From NCBI RefSeq assembly GCF_017853185.1, contig NZ_JAFMJZ010000008.1:1-48232 (forward strand): a DNA stretch of 48,232 nt, read 5' to 3'. The notes beneath the pieces were generated by a model, which searched no databases, was not told the DNA's origin, and saw nothing but the letters and a program-made list of their open reading frames with translations. Made by a program: the position numbers and the translations under genes. Below are positions 20,542 through 27,955 of this stretch, piece after piece (positions within the stretch are counted from its first letter, which is position 1; each line of letters starts with the position of its first letter). This DNA comes from Mycolicibacterium sp. Lineage in GTDB: Bacteria > Actinomycetota > Actinomycetes > Mycobacteriales > Mycobacteriaceae.

Positions 20542-21767
20542 CCTCGGGTCACCGCCGCTTCCATCGGGCTCTGCTCCCGGCCGAGTTCGGCCTTGGCGAT
20601 GGTCCGGAAGTGCACCTCGTCGGGGCCGTCGAAGAGCCGCATGGCGCGCTGCCAGCTGTACATCTTGGCCAGCGGGAAGTCTTCGCTCACCCCGGCGCCA
20701 CCGTGCACCTGGATGGCGCGGTCGATGACGTTGCAGGACATCTGCGGGGCCACCGACTTGATCTGCGACACCAGCGCGAACGCCGCCCGGTTGCCGTGGT
20801 TGTCGATGGTCCAGGCCGCCTTGTGGCACAGCAACCGGGCCTGGTCGATCTCGTTGCGGGACAACGCGATCTGCTGCTGCACCATGCCCTGCTCGGCCAG
20901 CGGTTTGCCGAAGGCGATCCGGGTGCGGGCCCGTTCGGTCATCAGCGCCAGGGCGCGCTCGGCCACCCCGATCGCCCGCATGCAGTGATGGATGCGTCCC
21001 GGCCCCAGCCGGGCTTGGGCGATGGCGAAGCCCATGCCCTCCTCGGCCAGCAGGTTGGACGCCGGCACCCGGACGTTGTCGTAGACGATCTCGGCGTGGC
21101 CGGGCTGGTCCTCGAAGCCGAACAGCTTCGTCGAACGCAGGATGTTGATCCCGGGCGTGTCGGTCGGCACCAGGATCATCGACTGCTGCTGGTGCCCGGC
21201 GGCCTCCGGGTTGGTGCGGCCCATCACGATGAAGACCTTGCAGCGCGGGTCCATCGCACCCGAGGTCCACCACTTGCGGCCGTTGATGATGTAGTCGTCG
21301 CCGTCGCGGACGATCGAGGTCTCGATGTTGCGGGCGTCGGAGGAGGCCACCGCCGGCTCGGTCATCGAGAAACCGCTGCGGATCTCACCGGCCAGCAGGG
21401 GCTCGAGCCACTGCTTCTTCTGCTCCGGCGTGCCGAACATGTGCAGCACTTCCATGTTGCCGGTGTCGGGTGCGGCGCAGTTGACGGCCTCCGGCGCGAT
21501 CTCGCCGCTCCAGCCGGTCAGCTCGGCCAGCGGGGCGTACTCCAGGTTGGTCAGCCCGGACTCCGAGGGCAGGAACAGATTCCACAGTCCGCGTTGCCTG
21601 GCCTTGGCCTTCAGCTCCTCCACCACCGGCGGGACGGTGTGGGACTGTGGGCCCGCCGCCGCGCGGTACTCGTCGTAGGAGGCCTCGGCCGGCAACACCT
21701 CGCTGACCATGAACTCGGTGAGACGCTGGTGGTAGTCCGCGCCCTTGGCTGACATGGCGAAATCCAT
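20538..21767 (-). CDS. fadE2: Acyl-CoA dehydrogenase FadE2
   Basis: A 409-aa FAD-dependent acyl-CoA dehydrogenase introducing a trans-2 double bond into an acyl-CoA. The N-terminal helical, middle beta (GFSMTEPAVASSDARNIETS, IINGRKWWTSGAMDP) and C-terminal helical domains are all present. The position of the catalytic base is LFDGPDEVH, with Asp380 where most family members have Glu, as in the ACAD10/11-like branch. Matches M. tuberculosis FadE2 by order next to ptbB. A TATATC lies eight bases before the ATG, so the message may be leaderless. Acyl specificity is unknown. Confidence 0.9.
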   Translation of the reverse strand: MDFAMSAKGADYHQRLTEFMVSEVLPAEASYDEYRAAAGPQSHTVPPVVEELKAKARQRGLWNLFLPSESGLTNLEYAPLAELTGWSGEIAPEAVNCAAPDTGNMEVLHMFGTPEQKKQWLEPLLAGEIRSGFSMTEPAVASSDARNIETSIVRDGDDYIINGRKWWTSGAMDPRCKVFIVMGRTNPEAAGHQQQSMILVPTDTPGINILRSTKLFGFEDQPGHAEIVYDNVRVPASNLLAEEGMGFAIAQARLGPGRIHHCMRAIGVAERALALMTERARTRIAFGKPLAEQGMVQQQIALSRNEIDQARLLCHKAAWTIDNHGNRAAFALVSQIKSVAPQMSCNVIDRAIQVHGGAGVSEDFPLAKMYSWQRAMRLFDGPDEVHFRTIAKAELGREQSPMEAAVTRG

Positions 21768-21807
21768 GCCGCCACGATATACAGCGCCTTCTCCTGTTTA
21801 TCGGGGC

Positions 21808-21868
21808 GTCCACCGATTGGGGGACACCGACGTCGTCCACGGATGGGTCCGGCCGGTGGACGGTCCGG
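21808..21868. repeat. Inverted and direct repeats in the fadE2/thioesterase divergent region
   Basis: Two 8-bp arms, GTCCACCG (21808-21815) and CGGTGGAC (21854-21861), are exact inverted repeats 38 bp apart. GGTCCGG occurs twice (21846 and 21862, 16 bp apart). They lie in the 128-bp region between divergent genes and may be regulatory, but repeats of this length are not rare in such GC-rich DNA. Confidence 0.3.
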
Positions 21869-21895
21869 TCGGCCCGGCGGCGCGACAGTGGTGTC

Positions 21896-22741
21896 ATGAG
21901 CAACGCGGTCAAGACCTACCCCGCCTACTTCACCTCCCGTCAGGCCGGTGTCTTCGAGCCCACCCCGTCGGCGGCGGGCTACTGGGGCGATGGCCTGCTG
22001 AGCGGACCGGCGGTGGCCGGCCTGGCCGCCCGGGCACTGGAACTCCGCCACGGCGCTCCGGACCTGCAGCCGGCCCGGTTCACCATCGACCTCTTCAAGC
22101 CGGCCCGCCAGCTGCCCACCCGGGTCCAGACCCGGCTGATCCGCGACAGTCGCCGGGCCCGGTACGCGGAGTGCGACATCCTTCAGGGCGACTGGATCGT
22201 CGCCAGGGCGACGCTGGTGCAGTACCGGCGTTCGCAGGCGCCGCAGGGGCAGGGCTGGACGGCGCCCGCCGTCGGTTTCACCCCGCCCGAGGGGGCCGCC
22301 GGCGACGTCGTGTTCATCGGCAGCGACGAGGCCGGCTGGAGCGCGATGGGCGAGCAGCACCAGAACCCGTCCCGCAAGCGCGCCTACTACCGGGGCCTGG
22401 AGGTCGTCGACGGCGAGGCGGCCGGTCCGTTCGTCCGGTCGGTGATCGTCGGTGAGGCGGCCGCCAATCTGGTCGCACACCTGGGCACCGCCGGCATCGG
22501 CTATATCAACGGCGATCTGACCGTGGCGCTGTCCCGGCTTCCGAAGAGCGAATTCATCGGGGTGCAGGCGGATTCGCAGTGGGCCGAGGCCGGGATCTCG
22601 GTGGGCAGCGCGACGATGTTCGACGACGCCGGCCCGTTCGGAACGGCGATGGTCACCTCGCTGGCCAACCCGGCCGCCCAGATCGACTTCGCCGCGGGCA
22701 CCACGGTCGAAGCGCCCGGCTCGGAATTGTTCTCCCGATGA
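21896..22741 (+). CDS. Double-hotdog acyl-CoA thioesterase family protein
   Basis: A 281-aa protein with two hotdog-like halves, as in TesB/4HBT_3 thioesterases. The first half runs from about 12 to 110 (HGAPDLQPARFTIDLFKPAR, then RRARYAECDILQGDWIVARA), and the second from about 150 to 270 (GTAGIGYINGDLTVALSR, WAEAGISVGSATMFDDAGPFGTA). Such proteins hydrolyse acyl-CoA or act as acyl-binding partners; no firm catalytic residue can be assigned by eye. It is the first gene of a six-gene run, and its stop overlaps the next start (ATGA). Confidence 0.78.
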   Translation: MSNAVKTYPAYFTSRQAGVFEPTPSAAGYWGDGLLSGPAVAGLAARALELRHGAPDLQPARFTIDLFKPARQLPTRVQTRLIRDSRRARYAECDILQGDWIVARATLVQYRRSQAPQGQGWTAPAVGFTPPEGAAGDVVFIGSDEAGWSAMGEQHQNPSRKRAYYRGLEVVDGEAAGPFVRSVIVGEAAANLVAHLGTAGIGYINGDLTVALSRLPKSEFIGVQADSQWAEAGISVGSATMFDDAGPFGTAMVTSLANPAAQIDFAAGTTVEAPGSELFSR

Positions 22742-23562
22742 AGGTCTGGTTCATCACCGGCACCTCCCGCGGACTGGGCCGGGAGTGGGCAGCCGCCGCC
22801 CTGCGCCGCGGGGACGCGGTGGCGGCCGCCGCCCGGGACACCGCGGCGCTGGACGGACTGGTCGCCGAATTCGGCGACGCCGTGCTGCCCCTCCGGCTCG
22901 ATGTCACCGACCGCACCGCCTGCTTCGCCGCCGTCGCGCAGGCCCACGAACACTTCGGCCGGCTCGACGTGGTCGTCAACAACGCCGGCACCGGACAGTA
23001 CGGGTTCGTCGAGGAACTCTCCGAGGCTGACATCAGGGCTCAGTTGGAGACCAACTTCCTCGGAGCCGTGTGGGTGGTCCAGGCCGCGTTGCCGTATCTG
23101 CGCGGCCAGGGTGGCGGCCACATCCTGCAGGTGTCCTCGATCGGCGGGGTCACCGCATTCCCGCAACTCGGCGCCTACCACGCCTCGAAGTGGGCTCTGG
23201 AAGGACTGTCACAGTCACTGGCCCAGGAGGTGGCGCCGTTCGGGGTGCGGGTGACGATCGTCGAACCCGGCGGCTTCAACACCTCCTGGGTCGGTTCGGC
23301 CGGTCAGGCGACCCGGCACCCGGACTATGCCGAGGCGCACCGCATCGCCGATCTGGCCCGGGATCAGCGGATGGACCTCAACGGCGATCCCGGCAGTTCG
23401 GCCGCGGCCGTCATGGCCGTCGTCGACGACGAGGATCCGCCGCTGCGGATCTTCCTCGGCGAGGCCCCGTTTCACCTCGCCCGGGCCGACTACGAGCGCC
23501 GGCTGGCCACCTGGGAGCAGTGGCAGCCGGTTGCCGCATCAGCAGGGCGAGTGGCGCGGTGA
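22738..23562 (+). CDS. Short-chain dehydrogenase/reductase
   Basis: A 274-aa classical SDR. The cofactor motif TGTSRGLG is at 7-14 (the Arg at 11 favours NADP), NNAG at 81-84, and the catalytic Ser134, Tyr147 and Lys151 are in SSIGGVTAFPQLGAYHASK. The C-terminus (ERRLATWEQW) resembles SDRs annotated as oxidoreductases or retinol-type dehydrogenases. It overlaps the thioesterase by four bases and the bestrophin gene by four bases. Substrate is unknown. Confidence 0.87.
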   Translation: MKVWFITGTSRGLGREWAAAALRRGDAVAAAARDTAALDGLVAEFGDAVLPLRLDVTDRTACFAAVAQAHEHFGRLDVVVNNAGTGQYGFVEELSEADIRAQLETNFLGAVWVVQAALPYLRGQGGGHILQVSSIGGVTAFPQLGAYHASKWALEGLSQSLAQEVAPFGVRVTIVEPGGFNTSWVGSAGQATRHPDYAEAHRIADLARDQRMDLNGDPGSSAAAVMAVVDDEDPPLRIFLGEAPFHLARADYERRLATWEQWQPVAASAGRVAR

Positions 23563-24431
23563 ATGCCAGAATCAGCGCCGTGAAGGTGCTGTGGATGCTG
23601 CGCTGGGACCTGCTCGCCGTCCTGGTGGTCGCCGGTCTGATGATGTGGCTCTCGGACAAGGTCCCGTTCGCCGGCGTGGCCCAGATCGTCCCTTTGATGG
23701 GTGTGGTGGTGTCGATCTTCATCGGCTTCCGCAACAGCAGTGCGTATGCCCGATGGTGGGAGGCCCGCACGCTGTGGGGAACCCTGGCGTCCAACGCACG
23801 GGCATTGAGCAATTCGCTGATCGCCGCCGAGAATCCGGGCGCATCCATGGCTGCTGACGCCGACCGGATGCGCCGTCGGCAGGCCCGGCACGCGTACCAG
23901 TTGGCGGCCGAACTCCGCGGCATCCCCCCTGTCGTCGACGTCGCCGCGCTGACCCCTGAGGATCCCGCGGCAGCCAGTGCCGCCGAGTTGATGACGCTGC
24001 AAGCCGGGGACATCCACAGCCTGGTCGCCGCCGACAAGATCGACCGGCAGGCCCGCAGCGTGCTGGTCAACATCAACACAGCGCTGACGAATGCGGCCGG
24101 TGGACTCGAACGGACGTTGCGTCAGCCGATCCCGGTCCCCTACGACATGTTCATCCGCGCGGTGGCGTGGTTCTTCGCGATCATGGTGTGCACCCGCCTG
24201 GACACCGCCGGCCACGACAGCGCGGTGGGACTCGTGGCGGGCGTGCTGGTGATGATGCTGTTCGTGATCGCCGAACGGTTCGGGCACTTCATCGCCACCC
24301 CGATGGCCGACACCCCGTTCGGACTGCCGGTGGACCGGTTCTGTGCCGACATCGCCGCGGATCTGCTCGGGTCTGCGGATAAGCTGCCGACGTCGAAAAC
24401 GACCGATAGTCGGTTGAGCGAGGAGAAGTGA
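23559..24431 (+). CDS. Bestrophin-like anion channel
   Basis: A 290-aa bestrophin-family (RFP-TM) membrane protein. The diagnostic segment GFRNSSAYARWWEARTLWG follows the first hydrophobic pair (about 12-55). A soluble helical middle and a second hydrophobic pair (about 195-235) follow, ending in the family's ERFGHFIATPMADTPFGLP. Bacterial bestrophins are pentameric ion channels (chloride or cation depending on the protein). The GTG overlaps the SDR stop (GTGA); another GTG seven codons in is possible. The ACCGATAGTCGGT inverted repeat at 24402-24414 lies in its 3' end, 25 bases before the oxidase gene. Confidence 0.82.
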   Translation: MNARISAVKVLWMLRWDLLAVLVVAGLMMWLSDKVPFAGVAQIVPLMGVVVSIFIGFRNSSAYARWWEARTLWGTLASNARALSNSLIAAENPGASMAADADRMRRRQARHAYQLAAELRGIPPVVDVAALTPEDPAAASAAELMTLQAGDIHSLVAADKIDRQARSVLVNINTALTNAAGGLERTLRQPIPVPYDMFIRAVAWFFAIMVCTRLDTAGHDSAVGLVAGVLVMMLFVIAERFGHFIATPMADTPFGLPVDRFCADIAADLLGSADKLPTSKTTDSRLSEEK

Positions 24432-24438
24432 GGCGACC

Positions 24439-25965
24439 GTGACCGAACCCTTCCGACTGAACCGACGGCTGTTCCTGGCCGGCAGCCTGGCCGCCGGCGC
24501 CGGGGTGCTGGGCGCGTGCAGCAAGACCGCAGCGCCCGGCGTCACCGCCCTGACCGCACAGCCGACCGCAGTGCCCGGCAGCCTCGACGCCGCGATCAAG
24601 GCGGCCGAGGCGGCCCGCCCGCACACCGGCCGCACCGTCAACGCCGTCCTGAACCCGCGGCCGGTGACCGTCGACATCGGCGGCAAGGTGGTCAAGACCC
24701 TCGGCTACTCCGACACCATCCCCGGTCCGATGATCCGGGCGAACGTCGGCGACGAACTCGAGGTCGTCGTCAACAACCAGTTGAGCAAACCCACCTCGAT
24801 GCACTGGCACGGCATCGCCCTGCAGAACGACATGGACGGCGCGATGCCGGCCACGCCGAACGTCCCGGCCGGTGCGTCGTTCACCTACAAGTTCTCCGTC
24901 CCGGACGCCGGAACCTACTGGGCGCACCCACACACCGGCGTCGAACTGGACACCGGCCTGTACATCCCGATCATCGTCGACGACCCCAAGGATGCCGGGT
25001 CCTATGACACCGAGTGGATCGTGATGATGGACGACTGGACCGACGGTGTCGGCCGCTCACCGGAGCAGATCCTCGCCGACCTGGAGAAGGGCGGCATGGG
25101 CGCCATGGGCGGGCCCGGCGGCATGGGTGGCATGAGCGGAATGGGCGGCGGTGAGAGCAAGCTGCTCGGCGGTGATCCGGGTGACGTGATCTACCCGTAC
25201 TACATCATCAACGGCCGGATCCCTGAGGCCCCAACGACTTTCACCGCGAAGCCGGGTCAGCGCATCCGGATCCGGTTCATCAACGCCGGCTCGGACACCG
25301 CGTTCCGGGTGGCGCTGGCCGGACACACGATGACCGTCACCCACACCGACGGTTTCCCGGTGGTGCCCACTGAGGTGGACGCCCTGCTGCTCGGCATGGG
25401 TGAGCGCTACGACGTGATCGTCACCGCGGCCGACGGCATGTTCCCGTTGGTGGCACTGGCCGAGGGGAAGAACGCCCAGGCGCGCGCGCTGCTGTCCACC
25501 GGCGCCGGCAGCGTCCCACCGATGGGTTATGAACCGGCGGAACTCAACGGCCGCGTCGGCACGGTGGACATGTTCACCGCAACCCCCGAGGCTCAGCTGA
25601 AATTCACCAAGGCGGACAACGAGATTCAGGCCGACCTCACCGCGTCGGACACCAAGTACCAGTGGGGCGTCAACGGTCCCTACCCGGACAACAAGCCGTT
25701 GACGATCAAGCAGGGTCAGCAGGCGGTCATGACGTTCACCAACAAGTCCCGGATGTGGCACCCGATGCACCTGCACGGGCACACCTTCTCGGTGCTCAAC
25801 GACAAGGGCGAACTCGGTGCCCGTAAGGACACCGTCATCGTGGTGCCGAACCAGTCGGTGAAGATCGCGATCCTCGCCGACAATCCCGGATACTGGCCGA
25901 TGCACTGCCACAACACGTATCACGCCGAGGCGGGCATGCTCACGACGTTCGATTACCTGGTCTGA
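24439..25965 (+). CDS. mmcO: Met-rich multicopper oxidase, Tat lipoprotein (MmcO-like)
   Basis: A 508-aa exported multicopper oxidase resembling M. tuberculosis MmcO (Rv0846c), which oxidises Cu(I) and helps copper tolerance. The N-terminus has a twin-arginine motif (NRRLFLAG) and lipobox (LGAC, Cys27), so it is probably a folded Tat-exported lipoprotein. Copper ligands are complete: HWHG (122-125), HPH (163-165), HPMHLHGH (441-448) and HCH (489-491) with type-1 ligands Cys490, His495 and Met500. A Gly/Met loop at 219-238 holds six methionines, as in cuprous oxidases. The stop lies four bases before narL. Confidence 0.93.
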   Translation: MTEPFRLNRRLFLAGSLAAGAGVLGACSKTAAPGVTALTAQPTAVPGSLDAAIKAAEAARPHTGRTVNAVLNPRPVTVDIGGKVVKTLGYSDTIPGPMIRANVGDELEVVVNNQLSKPTSMHWHGIALQNDMDGAMPATPNVPAGASFTYKFSVPDAGTYWAHPHTGVELDTGLYIPIIVDDPKDAGSYDTEWIVMMDDWTDGVGRSPEQILADLEKGGMGAMGGPGGMGGMSGMGGGESKLLGGDPGDVIYPYYIINGRIPEAPTTFTAKPGQRIRIRFINAGSDTAFRVALAGHTMTVTHTDGFPVVPTEVDALLLGMGERYDVIVTAADGMFPLVALAEGKNAQARALLSTGAGSVPPMGYEPAELNGRVGTVDMFTATPEAQLKFTKADNEIQADLTASDTKYQWGVNGPYPDNKPLTIKQGQQAVMTFTNKSRMWHPMHLHGHTFSVLNDKGELGARKDTVIVVPNQSVKIAILADNPGYWPMHCHNTYHAEAGMLTTFDYLV

Positions 25966-25969
25966 TCCC

Positions 25970-26623
25970 ATGCGCGAGACGTTCAACAACCAGCGCGTGC
26001 GGGTCGTGGTCGCCGATGACCATCCGCTGTTTCGTGAGGGCCTGGTGCGGGCGCTGACCAGCAGTGGTCAGGTGGAGGTGATCGGCGAGGCCGAAAACGG
26101 CCCGGCCGCACTGGAATTGATCCAGCAGCACAAGCCTGAGGTCGCCCTGCTGGACTATCAGATGCCGGGTATGGACGGGGCCCAGGTGGCCGCTGCGGTG
26201 GTGCGTGACGAGCTGCCGACCCGGGTCCTGCTGGTCTCCGCGCACGCCGACGCCGCGCTGGTCTACCACGCCCTCCAGCAGGGTGCGGCGGGCTATCTGC
26301 CCAAGGAGTCCTCGCGCAGCGAGATCATCAATGCGGTGCTCGACTGTGCCGCCGGCCGCGATGTGGTGGACCCCAAGCTGGCTTCGGGTCTGGCCGCCGA
26401 GATCCGCCGCCGTGCAGAGCCGTCCGGCCCGACGTTGAGTGCCCGCGAGCGTGAGGTGCTCAAGCTGATCGCCGACGGCGGCAGCATCCCGATGATCGCC
26501 AAACAACTCTTCCTGGCGCCCTCGACGGTGAAGACACATGTGCAGCGGCTCTACGAGAAACTCGGCGTCGGCGACCGGGCGGCGGCGGTTGCCGAGGCCA
26601 TGCGCCGGGGCCTGCTGGAGTAA
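25970..26623 (+). CDS. narL: NarL/LuxR-type response regulator
   Basis: A 217-aa response regulator closely resembling M. tuberculosis NarL (Rv0844c). The receiver domain (about 9-125) has acidic residues Asp16-Asp17, phosphorylated Asp62 (LLDYQMPGMDG) and Lys112 (LPKE). The DNA-binding domain (about 150-215) contains LSAREREVLKLIADG and the helix-turn-helix APSTVKTHVQRLYEKLG. It is four bases after the oxidase gene and two bases before the kinase, so the three are coexpressed. Despite its name no link to nitrate is visible here; the neighbour suggests copper or redox control. Confidence 0.92.
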   Translation: MRETFNNQRVRVVVADDHPLFREGLVRALTSSGQVEVIGEAENGPAALELIQQHKPEVALLDYQMPGMDGAQVAAAVVRDELPTRVLLVSAHADAALVYHALQQGAAGYLPKESSRSEIINAVLDCAAGRDVVDPKLASGLAAEIRRRAEPSGPTLSAREREVLKLIADGGSIPMIAKQLFLAPSTVKTHVQRLYEKLGVGDRAAAVAEAMRRGLLE

Positions 26624-26625
26624 CC

Positions 26626-27876
26626 GTGCGGGCTACCACCGAACGGGTGATGGACTTCCTCACCATCAACCCGCTGCGGATCCGGTCCTTCCTGAGACTG
26701 GCGCTGATCGTGCTGATCGCCCTGCTGGTCTCGCTGACCCATACCGAGCACTGGCTCGACGACGTGTTCGTCGTGATCATGAGCCTGTATGCGGTGGCGG
26801 CCGTGGCGTGGATGTTCGCGGTGTTCAATGTCGAGCCGCCACCGCGCTGGTTCGCCTGGGCGTCGACCATCACCGACGTCGCCTTCGTCTTCGCGCTGTG
26901 CGTCGTCTCGGGCGGTGCGACGGTCTGGCTGCTGCCGATCTTCTTCCTGCTGCCGATCTCGGTGGTCTTCCTGGACAGCCCCCTGAGCACCGCCGTGCTG
27001 ACCCTGATCGGCGCGGCCGGCTACCTGCTGGCCTGGTTCGTCTACGCGGTGCGCGACGAGATGGCCGAGATCCCGCCGGTGGTCTACGTCCAGGTCGGCT
27101 GCCTGCTGTGGCTGGCGCTCGCGCTGACCGCGTTGTCGTTCACGCTCAAACGGCGCGCGGTCCGGGAGCAGACCCTGCTGGAGGTCCGTCGCCGGCTGGT
27201 GTCCGAGGCGATGCAGGCCGACGAACGGCACAGCCGCGAACTCTCCGAGCAGTTGCACGACGGCCCGTTGCAGAATCTGCTGGCCGCCCGGCTGGATCTG
27301 GAGGATCTGCGGGCCAACCCCACCGACGAGGGCTTCGACCGGCTGGATTCCACCCTTCGCGAATCGGCCGCGGCGCTGCGCACCACGGTGTCCACCCTGC
27401 ATCCCCAGGTGCTCGACCAGGTCGGCCTGTCCGCCGCGGTGGGCGATCTGGTCGCCAAGTTCGAGCAGCGCTGGGGGATACCGGCCGACGTCGACATCGA
27501 CGACGTCGGGCAACCCGGCTGCCGGGCGATGATCTTCCGGGCCGCCCGGGAACTGCTGGGCAACGTGGCCAAGCACGCCCGGGCCCGGGTGGTCCACGTC
27601 GACCTGCACCGCACCGGCGACGTCGTGACGTTGCGGGTGGCCGACGACGGTGCCGGATTCGACCCCGCGGTGCTGGCCCGGCGGGTCGCCGAGGGGCACA
27701 TCGGGCTGGCCTCCCTGGTGGTCGGCATCGGCGCGATGGGCGGCTCGGTCGAGGTGGACACCGCCCCGGGTTCGGGGACCTCGGTGACCGTCTCGATGAA
27801 CGACCAACCGGCTCACACCGCGCCTCCCCCAGACGGGGGAACTGGCCTTATCCTCCCCGTTCCGGCTCGGGGCTAG
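26626..27876 (+). CDS. narS: NarS-type sensor histidine kinase
   Basis: A 416-aa kinase of the HPK7/NarX-like group (HisKA_3), partner of the preceding regulator. Six hydrophobic segments fill about 20-175 and form the sensor part with no separate periplasmic domain. A coiled linker (about 176-205) leads to the phosphorylated His211 in LSEQLHDGPLQNLLAARL. The ATPase domain shows the N-box ARELLGNVAKHARA and G-box VADDGAGFD. The GTG start follows the narL stop by two bases. The signal is unknown; the intramembrane sensor suggests a membrane, lipid or quinone-linked cue. Confidence 0.9.
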   Translation: MRATTERVMDFLTINPLRIRSFLRLALIVLIALLVSLTHTEHWLDDVFVVIMSLYAVAAVAWMFAVFNVEPPPRWFAWASTITDVAFVFALCVVSGGATVWLLPIFFLLPISVVFLDSPLSTAVLTLIGAAGYLLAWFVYAVRDEMAEIPPVVYVQVGCLLWLALALTALSFTLKRRAVREQTLLEVRRRLVSEAMQADERHSRELSEQLHDGPLQNLLAARLDLEDLRANPTDEGFDRLDSTLRESAAALRTTVSTLHPQVLDQVGLSAAVGDLVAKFEQRWGIPADVDIDDVGQPGCRAMIFRAARELLGNVAKHARARVVHVDLHRTGDVVTLRVADDGAGFDPAVLARRVAEGHIGLASLVVGIGAMGGSVEVDTAPGSGTSVTVSMNDQPAHTAPPPDGGTGLILPVPARG

Positions 27877-27884
27877 CGCGCCCC
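27825..27884 (+). terminator. Two GC-rich hairpins at the narS end
   Basis: A TCCCCC/GGGGGA stem with a 4-nt loop (27825-27840) lies in the last codons of narS. A GGGGC/GCCCC stem with a 6-nt loop (27869-27884) spans the stop codon. Neither has a U-tract. Together they may end transcription before the pnt operon, but this is a weak call. Confidence 0.35.
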
Positions 27885-27903
27885 AGAGGTTAGGGTGTCC
27901 TGA
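27885..27903 (+). promoter_or_regulatory. pnt promoter hexamer overlapping an IdeR-like box
   Basis: TAGGGT (27891-27896) fits TANNNT and predicts a start near 27903, just before the leader hairpin. The surrounding 19 bases match the recalled mycobacterial iron-box consensus TTAGGTTAGGCTWWCCTWA at 14 of 19 positions. The promoter call is moderate; IdeR binding is speculative. Confidence 0.4.
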
Positions 27904-27905
27904 TC

Positions 27906-27923
27906 GCCGGGGAAAGCCCCGGC
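27906..27923 (+). promoter_or_regulatory. Strong hairpin in the pnt leader
   Basis: A perfect 7-bp stem (GCCGGGG / CCCCGGC) with an AAAG loop lies 32 bases before pntAa. A weaker GCGT/ACGC pairing follows (27930-27947). If the mapped hexamer is right, the stem is within about three bases of the mRNA 5' end, which would stabilise the transcript. It matches no riboswitch class I can name. Confidence 0.5.
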
Positions 27924-27955
27924 ATGTCCGCGTAAGAAAGCAAACGCAGAAGCTC

